NCBI GenBank assembly: GCA_036435485.1 | Contig: CM071596.1 | Location: 64,343,001-64,407,000, forward strand | Source of the DNA: Saposhnikovia divaricata | Taxonomy: Eukaryota; Streptophyta; Magnoliopsida; Apiales; Apiaceae | DNA length: 64,000 nucleotides | Direction of reading: 5' to 3' | Shown: positions 50,677-61,838 of the stretch, in pieces | How the letters are laid out: each line of letters starts with the position of its first letter | Position numbering within the stretch: the first letter of the stretch is position 1 | Made by a program: the position numbers and the translations under genes | Notes under the pieces: model-generated | The model's input: the letters and a program-made list of their open reading frames with translations, nothing else | The model's database searches: none | What the model was told of the DNA's origin: nothing

Positions 50677-52301
50677 TGATAAGTGGATTTTATATCCACT
50701 TGGAATGCCTCAGTTCGGCTTAAATTGATTGTTTTGGACTCAAGATGTTGTAGTTTTGATGTGTTTTGCTTAGTTGTGCAGATTTACGAGAATGTTGATT
50801 AAAGTTGATGCTTCTATTGCTTTTGGAGATTTATTTGATTAAAATTCGGATTTTCCGGGAAGGCTGCGCAGCTTATACTGTTTTGGCCATATCTGGAGTT
50901 CTAGAAGTCCGTTTTCAGCGATCTTACTGCCCACGCGAAGCTTGAGAGATTTTCTACAACCTGGGATAGAAAGCACGTGCAAGGAATGTGATGATTAAAG
51001 TCGCGCACGTTTTCTTATAAAAGAAGGCCATGAATTTACTGTTTTGCCCATTTTTCTAATTCTAATTGTATTCTGAGCAGTTTTGGTACCTTCTTTAAAT
51101 TCTAATTGTAATAGAAGGTAATTTCTTGCTGGGCAAGACTTGGAGTATCTATATAAACACATCGAGGGTTATTAATTTAGGGATCGGAAAAACACTATTG
51201 TAGAGATCCAATTTTGTACGCAGCTTTTAGGGATTTTTCTGGAGAACTATTATTTTCTTCGAAGATTGAAGATTAAAGGTTTTTTTCTATATTCTTATAA
51301 TTATGAGTTCTTCTATTAATTCGTGTGTTTTATTTTCTTCCTTAATTATGTGTAACTAAATCTCTAATCTGAGGATTGGGTAGTATTCCTTGGTATTCAT
51401 GTATGTTTAATTATCTGTGATTTTCTTGCTTTGCTGATCTGTTATTGATGGCTTAATTCAATTAGGGGAGTCATGAACCTTTGATTGGATTTTAGGGATT
51501 GTAATAACTTGGAAGAGGAGTTGCGATTTTAGTACAAGATTTAACAGACATAACTCGAATATTTGATTGGAAGATTAATAGGAGAGTTGTGAGACTTATA
51601 ATTCTTGGTGCGTAATAGTTTATGATTGTACTTTGATTGTATCACGGAAGTGACAATAAAGGTGTAGTTGTAGACACTATATTGTATCTTGGAAGAGAAC
51701 ATTATAACCTTAGAAGAATTGTTTTCAGCAGAGTAAGAACGTAGATGTCACATAGATATTGAATGTGCATTGAAACCAAATGAAGAACCCCAGTTCTTGG
51801 ATTGTTTTCCTCATATATTTTATTCTCGATTGATAATTAGTTTAATTTAGTTTATAAACAAACCAAACATTCTTCTGCACTTCTAAATTGTGAGAGATAG
51901 GATATTTGAACTTGATATTACATTCAGTCCTTCCTTGCGAACGAACAACAAAAATACTATTAAAAACTTTGATTGTATCACAGAAGTGACAATAAAGGTG
52001 TAGTTGTAGACACTATATTGTATCTTAGAAGAGAACATTATAACCTTAGAAGAATTGTTTTCAGCAGAGTAAGAACGTAGATGTCACATAGATATTGAAT
52101 ATGCATTGAAACCAAGTGAAGAACCCCAGTTCTTGGATTGTTTTCCTCATATATTTTATTCTCGATTGATAATTAGTTTAATTTAGTTTATAAACAAACC
52201 AAACATTCTTCTACACTTCTAAATTGTGAGAGATAGGATACTTGAACTTGATATTACATTCAGTCCTTCCCTGCGAACGAACAACAAAAATACTATTAAC
52301 A
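50677..52301 (+). repeat. Athila-1 3' LTR with internal terminal duplication
   Basis: Starts TGATAAGTGGATTTTATATC, like Athila-2, and ends AATACTATTAACA. It contains ggctgcgcagc near 50863. Its last about 670 bp are two tandem copies of a 335-bp segment. The flanking duplicate (gttcg, 52302-52306) would have its partner left of the window. Confidence 0.85.
51631..52301 (+). repeat. 335-bp tandem duplication at the end of the Athila-1 LTR
   Basis: Copy 1 is 51631-51966 and copy 2 is 51967-52301, period 336. About seven substitutions separate them (about 2%). Copy 1 ends TACTATTAAAAA and copy 2 ends with the LTR terminus TACTATTAACA. Confidence 0.92.
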
Positions 52302-52520
52302 GTTCGCAAGTGCGAGAGTCTAGCAGATCAGAATGTAGAGTTGAAGGAACTAATTGAGAAGATACAAGTGGAGGCGCAGCTTCGAGTAGATTTGACTGCT
52401 ATTGATTGGAGGGGATGTATTAGGATGCTAGAAGATGCTGTTAGGCATCGTTTACACCGGAACCCCATCACACATGATGTATTAGCCGAGGCTCGTAGAC
52501 TTTCGAGTGTGATTTGCTAG
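52302..52520 (+). pseudogene. Coding remnant upstream of the chromovirus-like gag
   Basis: About 72 open codons beginning at the Athila-1 LTR boundary, with a helical charged sequence (CESLADQNVELKELIEKIQ) and VLAEARRLSSVIC before the stop. The 5' side is cut off by the Athila-1 insertion. I do not recognise the product. It could be the end of a small leader ORF of the Gypsy element or of an unrelated older sequence. Confidence 0.4.
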
Positions 52521-53013
52521 ATGTTGTGTGTGCTTCGCTAGACCCGAGGTTCCCGTGATTAGACTGCTGTTGTGGAGATGGTTGGTGAGTGGGACATTTG
52601 GTAGAGCCCACTAGTGTTAGTTGTGATTACACTATTCTAGGCTGTTTTCCTGTTTTCCTAGTACTGGTAGACGGATGGTTGTTGTTTAGTTTGTTTATTT
52701 AGCTTTGGTTGTAGAAGGGTTAGAATACCCTTAACTTATGATGTTGGTTTATTTTCGTCGTAGTAACATATGTTTATTCGTATATCCCTGTGTCCACTAT
52801 TTTACTTATCGCTTTTACATATTGTCTTTACATATCGTATTTCCATACTTATTGACCTGTTCATATAAACCCTGTTGCATTACCTTAAAACTGTACCCTT
52901 ATCATACTGATATATTGGAACCGATCATCTATTGGTACCAGACGGTTGAAACCTGTTTTCTTTCATATATACTTACTTGTTGTTTACCAACTTTTTACCT
53001 TCTTATCAGAAAA
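52521..53013 (+). other. Gap between the remnant ORF and gag
   Basis: T-rich leader-like DNA. A reading frame open upstream of the gag ATG has no recognisable domain. I see nothing else. Confidence 0.5.
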
Positions 53014-54148
53014 ATGCCTCCCAGAAGAAACCGTCAAGCTACCAACAATGATAATCAAGATCAACAAAACCAAGATAACCCTACCATGGCCCAGATGTTC
53101 CAATTACGTCAACAACAAATTGCTGCTTTTGTTCAACACCAACAGCACCAAGCTACCCAACCTGCTACAACTTTTAAGTCTTTTCAAGTTGTTCACCCAC
53201 CTGAGTTTAAAGGTACCTTGAACCCTATTGAGGCCAAGTCATGGTTGATAGAAGGAAATGTGATTACATGGCCAAGATTTGTAGAATTGTTTGATGAGAA
53301 ATATTTGCCAAGTTATTTACAGGACCAGATGGAAATTCAGTTTATGGAGTTGAAATAAGAAGGAAATACTGTTACGGAGTATGAAGCTAAGTTTACTGAG
53401 TTATCTAGATTTGCACCCCAATATGTAGGAAATGAAGCTAGCAAGGCCAAGAAATTTCAGCATGGATTAACGCCCTGGTTAAGGAGTAGAGTTGCTGCGT
53501 TTGAGTTGAGAACCTATTCTGCTTTCGTTCAGAAGGCGATGATTATAGAAGGGGAAAGTGATTTGAATCAGAAGGAGAAAGCTGGTAAGAAAAGAAAGTT
53601 TGAGAAAGTGGAGAAAAGCCAAGAAACAGAAGGTCAGAGGAGTTTTCCGAACAAATGAAGGTTTGGAAATCGACAAGGAAGACAGAGAAATTTTCAAAAG
53701 TTTGGAGGTGGTAACGGAAGACAAGACCGTAGACCCCAAGGAATAAACCCTCAGGCTATAACAAGACCCGTACTATAAGACTGCAAGATTTATGGGAGAA
53801 AGCACCCGGGTATCTATAATAAGCCTAACATAGTTTGCTACAAATGTGGAAAGAAAGGACACTATGCTCAAGAATGTTCAGAAGCGAAGCGAGTAGGATT
53901 GACTTGTTATAAGTGTGGGAAGATTGGTCATATTGCTAAGAACTGCAAGGAGCCTGTCCAGGCTGCTATTGTTTTGAGAATTACCGCACCTCCAACACCA
54001 CGACAAGTGACGTATCAACCACCTCAGTCCAGAGCTCATACTTTCAACATGTCTGTCAAAGAAGCTGTTAATGATGCCGATGTGGTTTTTGGTACGCTTC
54101 CTGTCAACTCTTTTGAAGCTAAAGCATTGATTGATTCTGGAGCTACAT
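53014..54148 (+). pseudogene. Chromovirus-like gag and truncated protease
   Basis: ATG at 53014 (MPPRRNRQATNNDNQ) begins a gag with a Gln-rich N-terminus. The capsid domain shows FVELFDEKYLPSYL and FTELSRFAPQYVG, then RSRVAAFELRTYSAFVQKAM. Three in-frame stops interrupt it (53356-53358, 53656-53658, 53776-53778). Two zinc knuckles follow, CYKCGKKGHYAQEC and CYKCGKIGHIAKNC, then the protease start with VVFGTLPVNSFEAKALIDSGAT. The sequence leaves coding homology right after the catalytic DSGAT at about 54148. It is a dead fragment. Confidence 0.82.
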
Positions 54149-55120
54149 GTTGCGGCGCTAACATTACGGGAAATGAACAAATTTTTGTTCTTATTTTTAA
54201 GCCCCTTTGCATTTTACAAATACAACAGATGGCTTGGGGGGTAGCTGTTATATGCAAAAATTCACCAGAAAGAATATGTACTTGTTTTGTCGCGCCAACT
54301 AAATGGTTGCCGTGCCAAAACCATTCTTGCCGCTGCAATATCTATAAAATGCATTATGAAGACAATACATTGATTTTTGTATAATGGAAAGCCAGATTCT
54401 GTATTCTAACAAGTTGTCCTTGTTGGGGAATCAATGGTAAATAAGCTTGTCATTACTATCTAGAAGTCCCTTCTTGTATTCCAGCAAGTTGCTCTTGTTG
54501 GGGGAATGAGAGACATTCTGCGTGACATAATTTGGTAGAACATGCCCTGTAGTCTGGTGGGTTAGCCTCATCGGGGGGTAAGGATCCGTTCGTGCATTTG
54601 GAGTAAGTCATGACTATCACTACAACTAAACGTATGAGGAAAGAGCTGGTAGCGGTTGATGTTAGCTCCGATAGATAGGGCTAATGTTGTATCCGTGAAG
54701 TCCTCGGAGTTAGTTAGGCCTTGGGTTCATTAAACTAGGCTTCATCGCATGGGCTCTTCCAAATGGGCTTCGAAGACGGTTGGTTCGGTTACGTTTCGTA
54801 GTGGGCTTGCTAGTAAGAGACCTACTTATATCAGATTTAGGTTTCTTGCTTTCCAAGAACTACGTGAGGCTTGATCCTCTATAAATATAGAGGTACGTAG
54901 GCACATTAAAGGGGTCCGACGTTGAGAGCTCTGAGAGACCACCGATACCTCTTTGATCTCAGCCATTGATAAACACATAAACCACCGTTTTCCGATTACT
55001 TTTCCGACAAACAACCGCCATCGTAGATCTTGATTCCGGCTTGTAACCTCAAACTTTGTTATCACAAATTCCTCCGTTAACAACCTCCAATCAGTTTTTC
55101 TTAAAAGTGATGATTACTTT
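54149..55120 (+). mobile_element. 5' part of a Tat/Ogre-like LTR, cut by Copia-3
   Basis: Begins TGTTGCGGCGCTAACATT exactly where the chromovirus protease is lost. It contains two AAGTTG...CTTGTTGGGG blocks (54400-54430 and 54487-54512) and a promoter-like CTATAAATATAGAGGTACGT (54880-54899) followed by a CT/AC-rich downstream region, the layout seen in Tat-lineage LTRs. It stops at 55120, where Copia-3 is inserted. No coding part is visible, so the lineage call is tentative. Confidence 0.42.
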
Positions 55121-56701
55121 TGTTAGGTCCAATATGTTTGTAGAAGGGGGGGTTGAATACAAACAGTACTGTTTTATCGAAATTTGTCCGGATAATTTAA
55201 TTTATATTTTGACAAATTTGAGCGGAATTAAATGAAACAAAATTCAAGTTGAATATAAAATTATATTAACTTGAGGGGTTTGTTACAAATACAGTACAGA
55301 ATTTATATCTAGTTAATAAAAACAAATTAGAAAATTCGACATGAATTTTTCTAGATTTGTTAATAAAAATCAAGATATAGATTAGGAGTAAAAACTCGCT
55401 AATAGTACAAGAGTATCAAGGAAATCAGTTCTATCGGATCAGATATTAAAAATAAGATGAACTTGATTTTCTAAATAATTTTCTGCTTCTTGTGCTGTGT
55501 TCTTGATGAGAGAGAAGAGAGAATTCAGTTCTTGAATGTAATATTTTCTGTGTTCTTTTCTTGCTTGCTTTGTTTCTATCGATATATCTTGTTATATATC
55601 AATCACTGACTCTTTGTCTTCAAATATAACTGCCAAGACAATCGTCAATACAATTTATTCTTCCAAGACAACCAATTTTGTACTGCCAAGACAATAGGCA
55701 ATACAATCGTCAAGACAATCAGGTTCTTCCAAGACAATCGGCAAGACAATCAAATTCAGATATCTTTGTCTTGCTTTATCAAATTTATCATTCTGTCTGA
55801 AGCCTTTTTCTTTTTGATCATTATCAAGACAATCAAATTGAACTGCCAAGACAATCGTCAAGACAATCAAATTAGATTTTTATTCTACTTTTCAAAAGCT
55901 ATTCAGACATTATCATTATCAAGACAATCGGCAAGACAATCAGGAATTGTCTTGCTTTATTGATTTCTTCTCCAATACAATCGGCAAGACAATCTCCTAT
56001 TGTCTTGCTGTTCTGAATTTAACCTTCAAGACAATCAGCAAGACAATCAGGGATTGTCTTGCTAGTTCATTTTTCAGAATTAAATTAAAATTGATTAATA
56101 AATAATCATTTTAATTTATTCTTACTTAAATAATTAATCTGATTTAATTAATCTAATAATTAATTTAATTAAAGAATTAATTCAAGATGAATTAATTAAT
56201 TAATTAAATTGACTACTTGATTTAAATTAATTAAACAAGAATAATTATATATCCTTGGATTGTCTTAATTCTTTTCTGAATCACTGAAAGTAATAAAGGA
56301 ATACCACTGAATATTTTGTTGACGTTCCATGTACTGTCTGGTTCATGAACGACTAACCTCAATGACTGTCCTTTAATTTTCTCATTAAAAATGTGATTCC
56401 TTTTTCTTCTCATCTCTTTCTCCTTCTTGTACTTCACTGTATACTGTCTGAACCTGTCACTGTAGAAATCTCTGTCTTAGAAATAAATCCACTTCTTTGA
56501 TGCTATACTGAGGCTTGATCAGCAATCTGAACTTCTTTCAGTGTAAAACATCAAAACTATAGATTGACTTTAGGGTTTTCCTTCTGACAGATAGTACCTC
56601 CTGAGATTCCTGTGACGGTTAAAGTTATTTACTTATTACAAACTAAGTTTAAGTTGAGTTGAGTCCTCGAACTACAAATAGGCTATGTCATATGCCTTTC
56701 A
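55121..56701 (-). repeat. Copia-3 3' LTR with CAAGACAATCGG array
   Basis: 1581 bp. On the minus strand it starts TGAAAGGCATATGACATAGC and ends GGACCTAACA after a C7 tract. About 20 copies of CAAGACAATCGG-like motifs lie at 55630-56070 in both orientations. A TATATAA lies on the minus strand at 55592-55598. The block 56318-56361, around GGTTCATGAACGACTAAC, is conserved with the Copia-1 LTR. Confidence 0.92.
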
Positions 56702-56715
56702 ATCTCCCCCTATTT
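56702..56715 (-). other. Copia-3 polypurine tract
   Basis: AAATAGGGGGAGAT on the minus strand, identical to Copia-1. Confidence 0.93.
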
Positions 56716-56958
56716 GTTTGTTAGACGATAACAAGCAAATTCCTAGAGGATTACTCAACTAACTCAACTTAACTTAGTAAAAGATAAAACTTTAAACACA
56801 AAGTAAATAAACGAAAAGTTCTGGTTTATATTTAACATTTTCCAGATTCAAACATAAAAGATAAATACAAGATAGATGATCCTCTAGACTGATCATATAA
56901 TACATTTTTCTATCTTGACCTATCTAAGCTCTAAAGATATTACATGTAGAGCTGATCT

Positions 56959-58104
56959 TCACTTTGAAGTTTCTTCATCCCTTATCTCTCCAGGTTCAAC
57001 TTCATCTTCTTGCTCTAGGAATCTTTTGATATTCTCTGTGTCAAATCGTTCTTGATCATTCAAGGTTTTGATCAAATCCTTGTCAAGTACACGTTCATAA
57101 TCTGACACAAGACCTTTAGGTTTCTTAGGCAAGATTCCAAGGTTACCCCAAAGCCGATTCCGAAGAATGTAATATTTCTTTTCAAATCCAGTTAAAGCAT
57201 ATGATCGAATAATGTCAGCAACAAAGATACTTTCTTTATCTTCGAATCCTGTAGTCCTCAGCATATGTTCTAACCATACTAGATGAGATGCAGTGTATAA
57301 CTTCATCGACTTAGAATCAAGGAAACAAGAGTGTAGTGTATTACCCTTGAGAAACTTAACATGATGTGGAGTTTGAATAACTTGTGGACTATTCCTTTGA
57401 GCAAACTCCAAAAGTCTTTCATGAAGTAAAATATTCAGTTCAGAAAACCTTTTTACCTTTATAGACATAATCCATAGTTCCATCAAGCTTCTCTGTTGAA
57501 AGATTTGAAGTGACACATAGAGAGAACCCATTGTACGAGAGTCAATCTGAATTATCAGTTGATCTGCACATCTATCAAATCCAGCTACTATCCTTGAAAT
57601 TTCCAGCATCAGTGCATCCATATATTGCAAGTAATCTGGATTGGTCTCTTGAAACTGTTGAAGTAGTTGGAGTAAACGTTCATCATCATTAGCAGTGTTC
57701 TGAATAGAATCAAAAATTTCTCTTGCTCTATCCCACTTTGAACCAATCTTCAACTGAATATCTCTTTTCCTTTCCTGTACACTGATTGCATGTAGCTTTT
57801 GTTTCTCTGCATCTTCAGCTTGCTTCAGCTTCAATCTTTCATTCACTACCTGTCTGGTCTTTTCAAGCTTAGCTTGTCTCATCAGACGATCAGCTTTCTC
57901 CTCTTGCAGTTCCTTCTCAAACACAGGATCATCTTGCCAGTTTGAAAGATCTTCTTCGATATCATTTAATTGTTGTACTTCAAACTTACTATTCCTGAGA
58001 TCAAAATCAAACTCAAATGCATCCTGATCATGAGCAGCTTGAGCAGCTTTTTCTTTTCCCTTGGTAGACTTATCAGACTTCTCCTTATGCCTCCCTTGTC
58101 CTCC
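56959..58104 (-). pseudogene. Copia-3 third ORF, C-terminal part
   Basis: Open frame of about 380 codons, continuous in frame with the preceding part after the TAA at 58105-58107. It shows a charged helix (EKELQEEKADRLMRQAKLEK), KWDRAREIFDSI, a C-terminal domain with IVAGFDRCADQLIIQIDSRT and HLVWLEHMLRTTGF, and the ending EVEPGEIRDEETSK. Colinear with Copia-1 ORF3 but only about half identical. Confidence 0.82.
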
Positions 58105-59208
58105 TTACTTACTACCTCCTGCTTCTCCAGACTTACCTGCTCCATCTCCAGACTTCTCCCCCTTAGTTGAGGAATCCTCTACAGACTTCCGTTGACTGTC
58201 AAGCTCCCTATTTGCATCATTATCCCCCTCATTATCATCATCATAGTCTTCAAAGTATGCTCTTTGTTCTGGTGTGATATTATGAGTCGGTTTAACAATG
58301 TTATATAGATGATCAAGTCCTTCAAACATGTAATCATACTTTTCTTCAAGCTTCGCAAAAGTTGTAGAATATGATTGAGCAGATTCATGTATTTCCACTT
58401 GAAGTTCATCCACCCTATTAGAGAGTCTGTCAATAGCATTTAGAATGTCTGTTCTTTCTGTAGATGCCTGGGAGTTGGATTGTATCAATGTATTGATTGC
58501 TGGAGTGAGTGTAGTCTTTATATTGTGGACATCGTCACGAATGATCATGAGTTGATTGTTGACAGAGGTGGAAGAAGAAGACCGTTCATCCACTTGTGCT
58601 TTTAAAACTTGTTTTTCAGCCTCAGTTTCCATTAATTTCTTTTGCAGATCTTTGATTTGAGCCATAAGAGACAAAGTGTTTGTGTCAATGTGTGCGCTCA
58701 CCTGATGTTCACTCAAGGATATGTCACTCTCCTTTCGTGCATGTGTTTCACTCATATTTAAGGTGGTCCTCACATCACTCAACACTAGCTCCTTTCCTTG
58801 AGCTGTACCTGCATAAGAAATCACCCTAGCCTCTTCTGGAGAGGTCAGTGGTGGTGCAATGGGAGTTCGCAATTCCCAATCCTCAGTCATCTCTATCAAT
58901 TCATTTGGATTTGATAACTGAATTTCTTCAGTGATAGGATGACCAAGTTGCCTTTCACTTTCACCAGATAAATCTGCGAGTGAAGAATCCCTTGAGGGAG
59001 CCAGGAATGTTCCTCCTGGGAGGGGAGATGATGACTCTATTATAACTGGCAGAGAGTCAAGATTTCCCTCTGAAGCCTGTGAAGGCTCTTCTACCGTAAC
59101 AATGGTAGGCACAGTAACAATCCTATCGTGCACTCCTTGCTCAGTGTCCTTAGCAACATCAGATTCTAAGTTAATGTTTTCCCCCATTGTGAGTAATAGA
59201 GGTGTGCT
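58105..59208 (-). pseudogene. Copia-3 third ORF, central coiled-coil part
   Basis: Same frame as the N-terminal part after the TAA at 59209-59211 (a Ser codon in Copia-1). It contains VTVPTIVTVEEPSQAS, a coiled coil (LMAQIKDLQKKLMETEAEKQ), SSSTSVNNQLMIIRDDVHNI and further heptads (IDRLSNRVDELQVEI). It ends at TAA 58105-58107 after GKSGEAGGSK. There is no membrane segment. Confidence 0.82.
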
Positions 59209-60504
59209 TTACTCTGTACAAGGTGCCACGGCCCTTTGGCGAATTTCAATAATTGCATCCTGTTGAGAGGATGAAATTAGTAACAGTTCATCGGCCATTT
59301 CAATGTCCAAGTCCTGTTGGGAGGAAATGGATGGGCTAACAGATGCCTCAAGTAGTAGGTTTCTTCTCTTCTTTGGTGGAGGCAGAGCTGTGGGATCACT
59401 CACATTATCACTTCTTCTATCAGCTCTTTTTGTCAACAACTTGCTTCTGGCTTTAGGTTTAGAGATTTGGTTAGACACAGTGTTTGGCTCTAAGACCTGG
59501 GATAGAGGCTGTGGTTCTACAACCTCTTGGTCTGACCTATCAGCCACTTGGGCTCCAGAAACAGTTTGAGAGATAGAAGGCAATACCTGCTCCATTGATG
59601 CAGTAGCTGTACCTGAAGGAATAGATTGTTCCATTTGATGTTGATGTTCAGGGACAGGTACATCTTGAGGTTCAGGTTCAGGTGCATTCAAAAGTCGAGG
59701 AATGACAGGTAGATTTATGAAGTTAGACAAATATGGTGTAATATACACTGGCACATTTATCAACTTTCTATGTGTATCAAGGCTAGTGAATATTTTCTTG
59801 GTTTGCCTGCCTGATACCATAGGGTTGTCATTTCTAAACACTGTTTGTTGACCAGCAGGAATAAGATGATTAAATAACAGAGTTAAAAATCTAGGATAAT
59901 AACATAGAACTTTCTTACCCTCATCAAAATCCTTTCTGGCCTTAACAATCCTGTTAATAATAGTACTCCAAAGTAGATTACCAATATTGATTCTACGGTT
60001 GTTAGCAACAGCATAACCAATAGTTTGTAACATAGAGGTGAGTAAGTGAAAATTACCTCTGGCTAAATTAGCAAATACCTTGGAGATCGTGTCGAAGAAT
60101 GCATCCCATGGTTGAACCAGATTCCTTTTGCTCAGGTTGTTCATATCAATTACCCCATGATAATTAATATCAATGAAGAATTGATAGAGTTGCTCACTGG
60201 TTGGAAATGGATCATAATTATCTGCCGGGAGACCCAAAACAGTAGTTAGGGTTGATTCTGTCACGACGTGGTGTGTACCATCAAAATCAAAAGAAAATGA
60301 GGTCAAGTCTTCAGACACCACAGATTCTGTGCAAATCAATCTCAGTGGTCCTATCTTAATTGGAGTTTCAATCGAAATGGCAGTTCGGATAATTGAATCG
60401 TCATTCAAAAATCGTATCCAAGGCCTAAATCGATCGTAGGGACAATCGTTCGGATTAAAATAGCCAACCAAATTATGTTTCATTATCTCAAAATTATCAG
60501 CCAT
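59209..60504 (-). pseudogene. Copia-3 third ORF, N-terminal part
   Basis: ATG at 60504 (MADNFEIMKHNLVGYF), chosen because Copia-1 starts with the same MAD.FEI. The N-terminal domain has RFRPWIRFLN, HHVVTESTLTTVLGLP, NRRINIGNLL and CYYPRFLTLLFNHLI. The disordered middle carries basic clusters KPKARSKLLTKRADRR and PPPKKRRN, the latter a textbook monopartite NLS pattern. In the first 100 residues about half are identical to Copia-1. It ends at a TAA (59209-59211). Confidence 0.84.
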
Positions 60505-61838
60505 TTTTAAATACAAAAACACACTTTAATTTTAAGAAAATTAAAACAATTCGAAAATTTTCAGAATTAATAATTAATTAAAATTAATTAAAAATTCGAA
60601 TTAATTCAAAGTTGTCAGAAAAATCCCAAAAATTTATATGATGTTCTCTTGATCACTGGGAGTCTCAATCTATTTTTAGATTTCTCAGAAAAAATTTAGA
60701 ACTTTTAAAACACCTAAAACCCGATTCAACTTTTGAAAATTTTGATTTTCAAAACCTTAACCAAACACGAAGATAATTGGTTCAAAAGAAAGGAAATTTC
60801 ACGATCTACTTGAATCTGGTCTTGGTTTTCAGTTTTGTTGAGAAAAATTGAGCAGCAATTCAGTCCAAAACTGTGTGTAATGTATGTATATATGTCGCGA
60901 GCTCTCTGTAAAGACACGAGAGAGAGAGATAATTGTATTGCCTGTTCTGTTTTTCTGTTTTTGTTTTTTTAAGTACAAAACTACATTACAAGACAATCGG
61001 TTTGATTGTCTTGCCGATTGTCTTGGTAGTATAAATACTATCAAGACAATCGTTTACAATTCTGAATAAAATAAAATGAAAACGAAAATATATTTTTTTT
61101 AATTTTATTAAAACACAAACTAACACTACAAGACAATCGGTTTGATTGTCTTGCCGATTGTCTTGTTAGTATAAATACTATCAAGACAATCAATTATTTA
61201 ACTGAATAATCAACAAATTAACACACATTTTTTTAATTTTGAAAATAAAGAAAAACACTATTGTCTTGCCGATTGTCTTGCTAGTTCAAAACTATCAAGA
61301 CAATCGTTTGTTTTGAGTAAAATAAAATGAAAACAGAATAAAAATCTGAAAAATATTTTATTATCAACAAAATAACCTTCCAAGACAATCTGTGGATTGT
61401 CTTGGCGATTGTCTTGATATGATAATCACAATCATAACAATTAATTAAACTGCTAATAAAATGCTAATAAAATACAAATTAATGTGCAAAATTAATCCAA
61501 TTAAAATACACTCTAATATATTATTAAAAATACTAAAAATAAATATTTTACAGAAACATGGATTAATCTTTTTACGAAAACAAATATAAATAACAAAAGG
61601 ACAAACATTACAAAACATTTAATAAAATAATTATTAAAATAGAAATAAATATCTACAAATATTCTAAAAATATAGAAATATGGAGTATTAAATAATATGA
61701 ATAAACAAAGTGAAAAATAACTAAACAAGCAAGAAAATTAGTTGGTAAAATAATTATACAAGTGATTTCAAACAACAAATATTCACAGAATAATCACTTG
61801 CAAAATTATTAAAGATCAAATTTCAGATATTAACAGCA
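60505..61838 (-). other. Copia-3 pol-to-ORF3 spacer
   Basis: Non-coding and AT-rich. From 60985 to 61420 it carries the CAAGACAATCGG array (separate entry). The 400 bp next to pol are plain AT-rich DNA. The 480 bp next to ORF3 include AATTAATTAAAATTAATT repeats. Confidence 0.8.
60985..61420 (-). repeat. CAAGACAATCGG hairpin array in the Copia-3 spacer
   Basis: Four blocks about 110-150 bp apart. Each has an inverted pair such as CAAGACAATCGG followed by GATTGTCTTGCCGATTGTCTTG, then about 14 bases and a CTATCAAGACAATCG. About 14 motif copies in total. The same motif fills the LTR. Confidence 0.9.

Larger units (their letters stand above)
1849..52301 (+). mobile_element. Athila-1: outer Ty3/Gypsy Athila-like retrotransposon, interrupted by a 40.7-kb nest
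   Basis: Order of parts: truncated gag (from 1849), pol to 6705, spacer, third ORF (7484 onward), then after the Copia-1 nest the rest of the third ORF (48598-49226), a non-coding tail, a PPT (50664-50676) and a 3' LTR (50677-52301). The 5' LTR and the gag N-terminus lie left of the window, beyond the LTR at 1-1848. Athila identity rests on the gag-pol sequence, the post-pol GGGAGGCAACCC motif, the third ORF of plant-transposon-protein type and the AAGTTTGGGGG PPT, all shared with the complete Athila-2 copy. Many stops show that it is old and dead. Confidence 0.88.
52302..54148 (+). mobile_element. Chromovirus-like Ty3/Gypsy fragment (leader, gag, start of protease)
   Basis: A Gypsy element with MPPRRN-type gag, two CCHC knuckles and the start of an aspartic protease. 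It is interrupted on the left by Athila-1 and on the right, inside the protease, by a Tat-like LTR. The gag style (FVELFDEKYLPSYLQDQMEI, FTELSRFAPQYV) is that of Tekay/Del-type elements. Its LTRs are not in the window. Confidence 0.75.
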
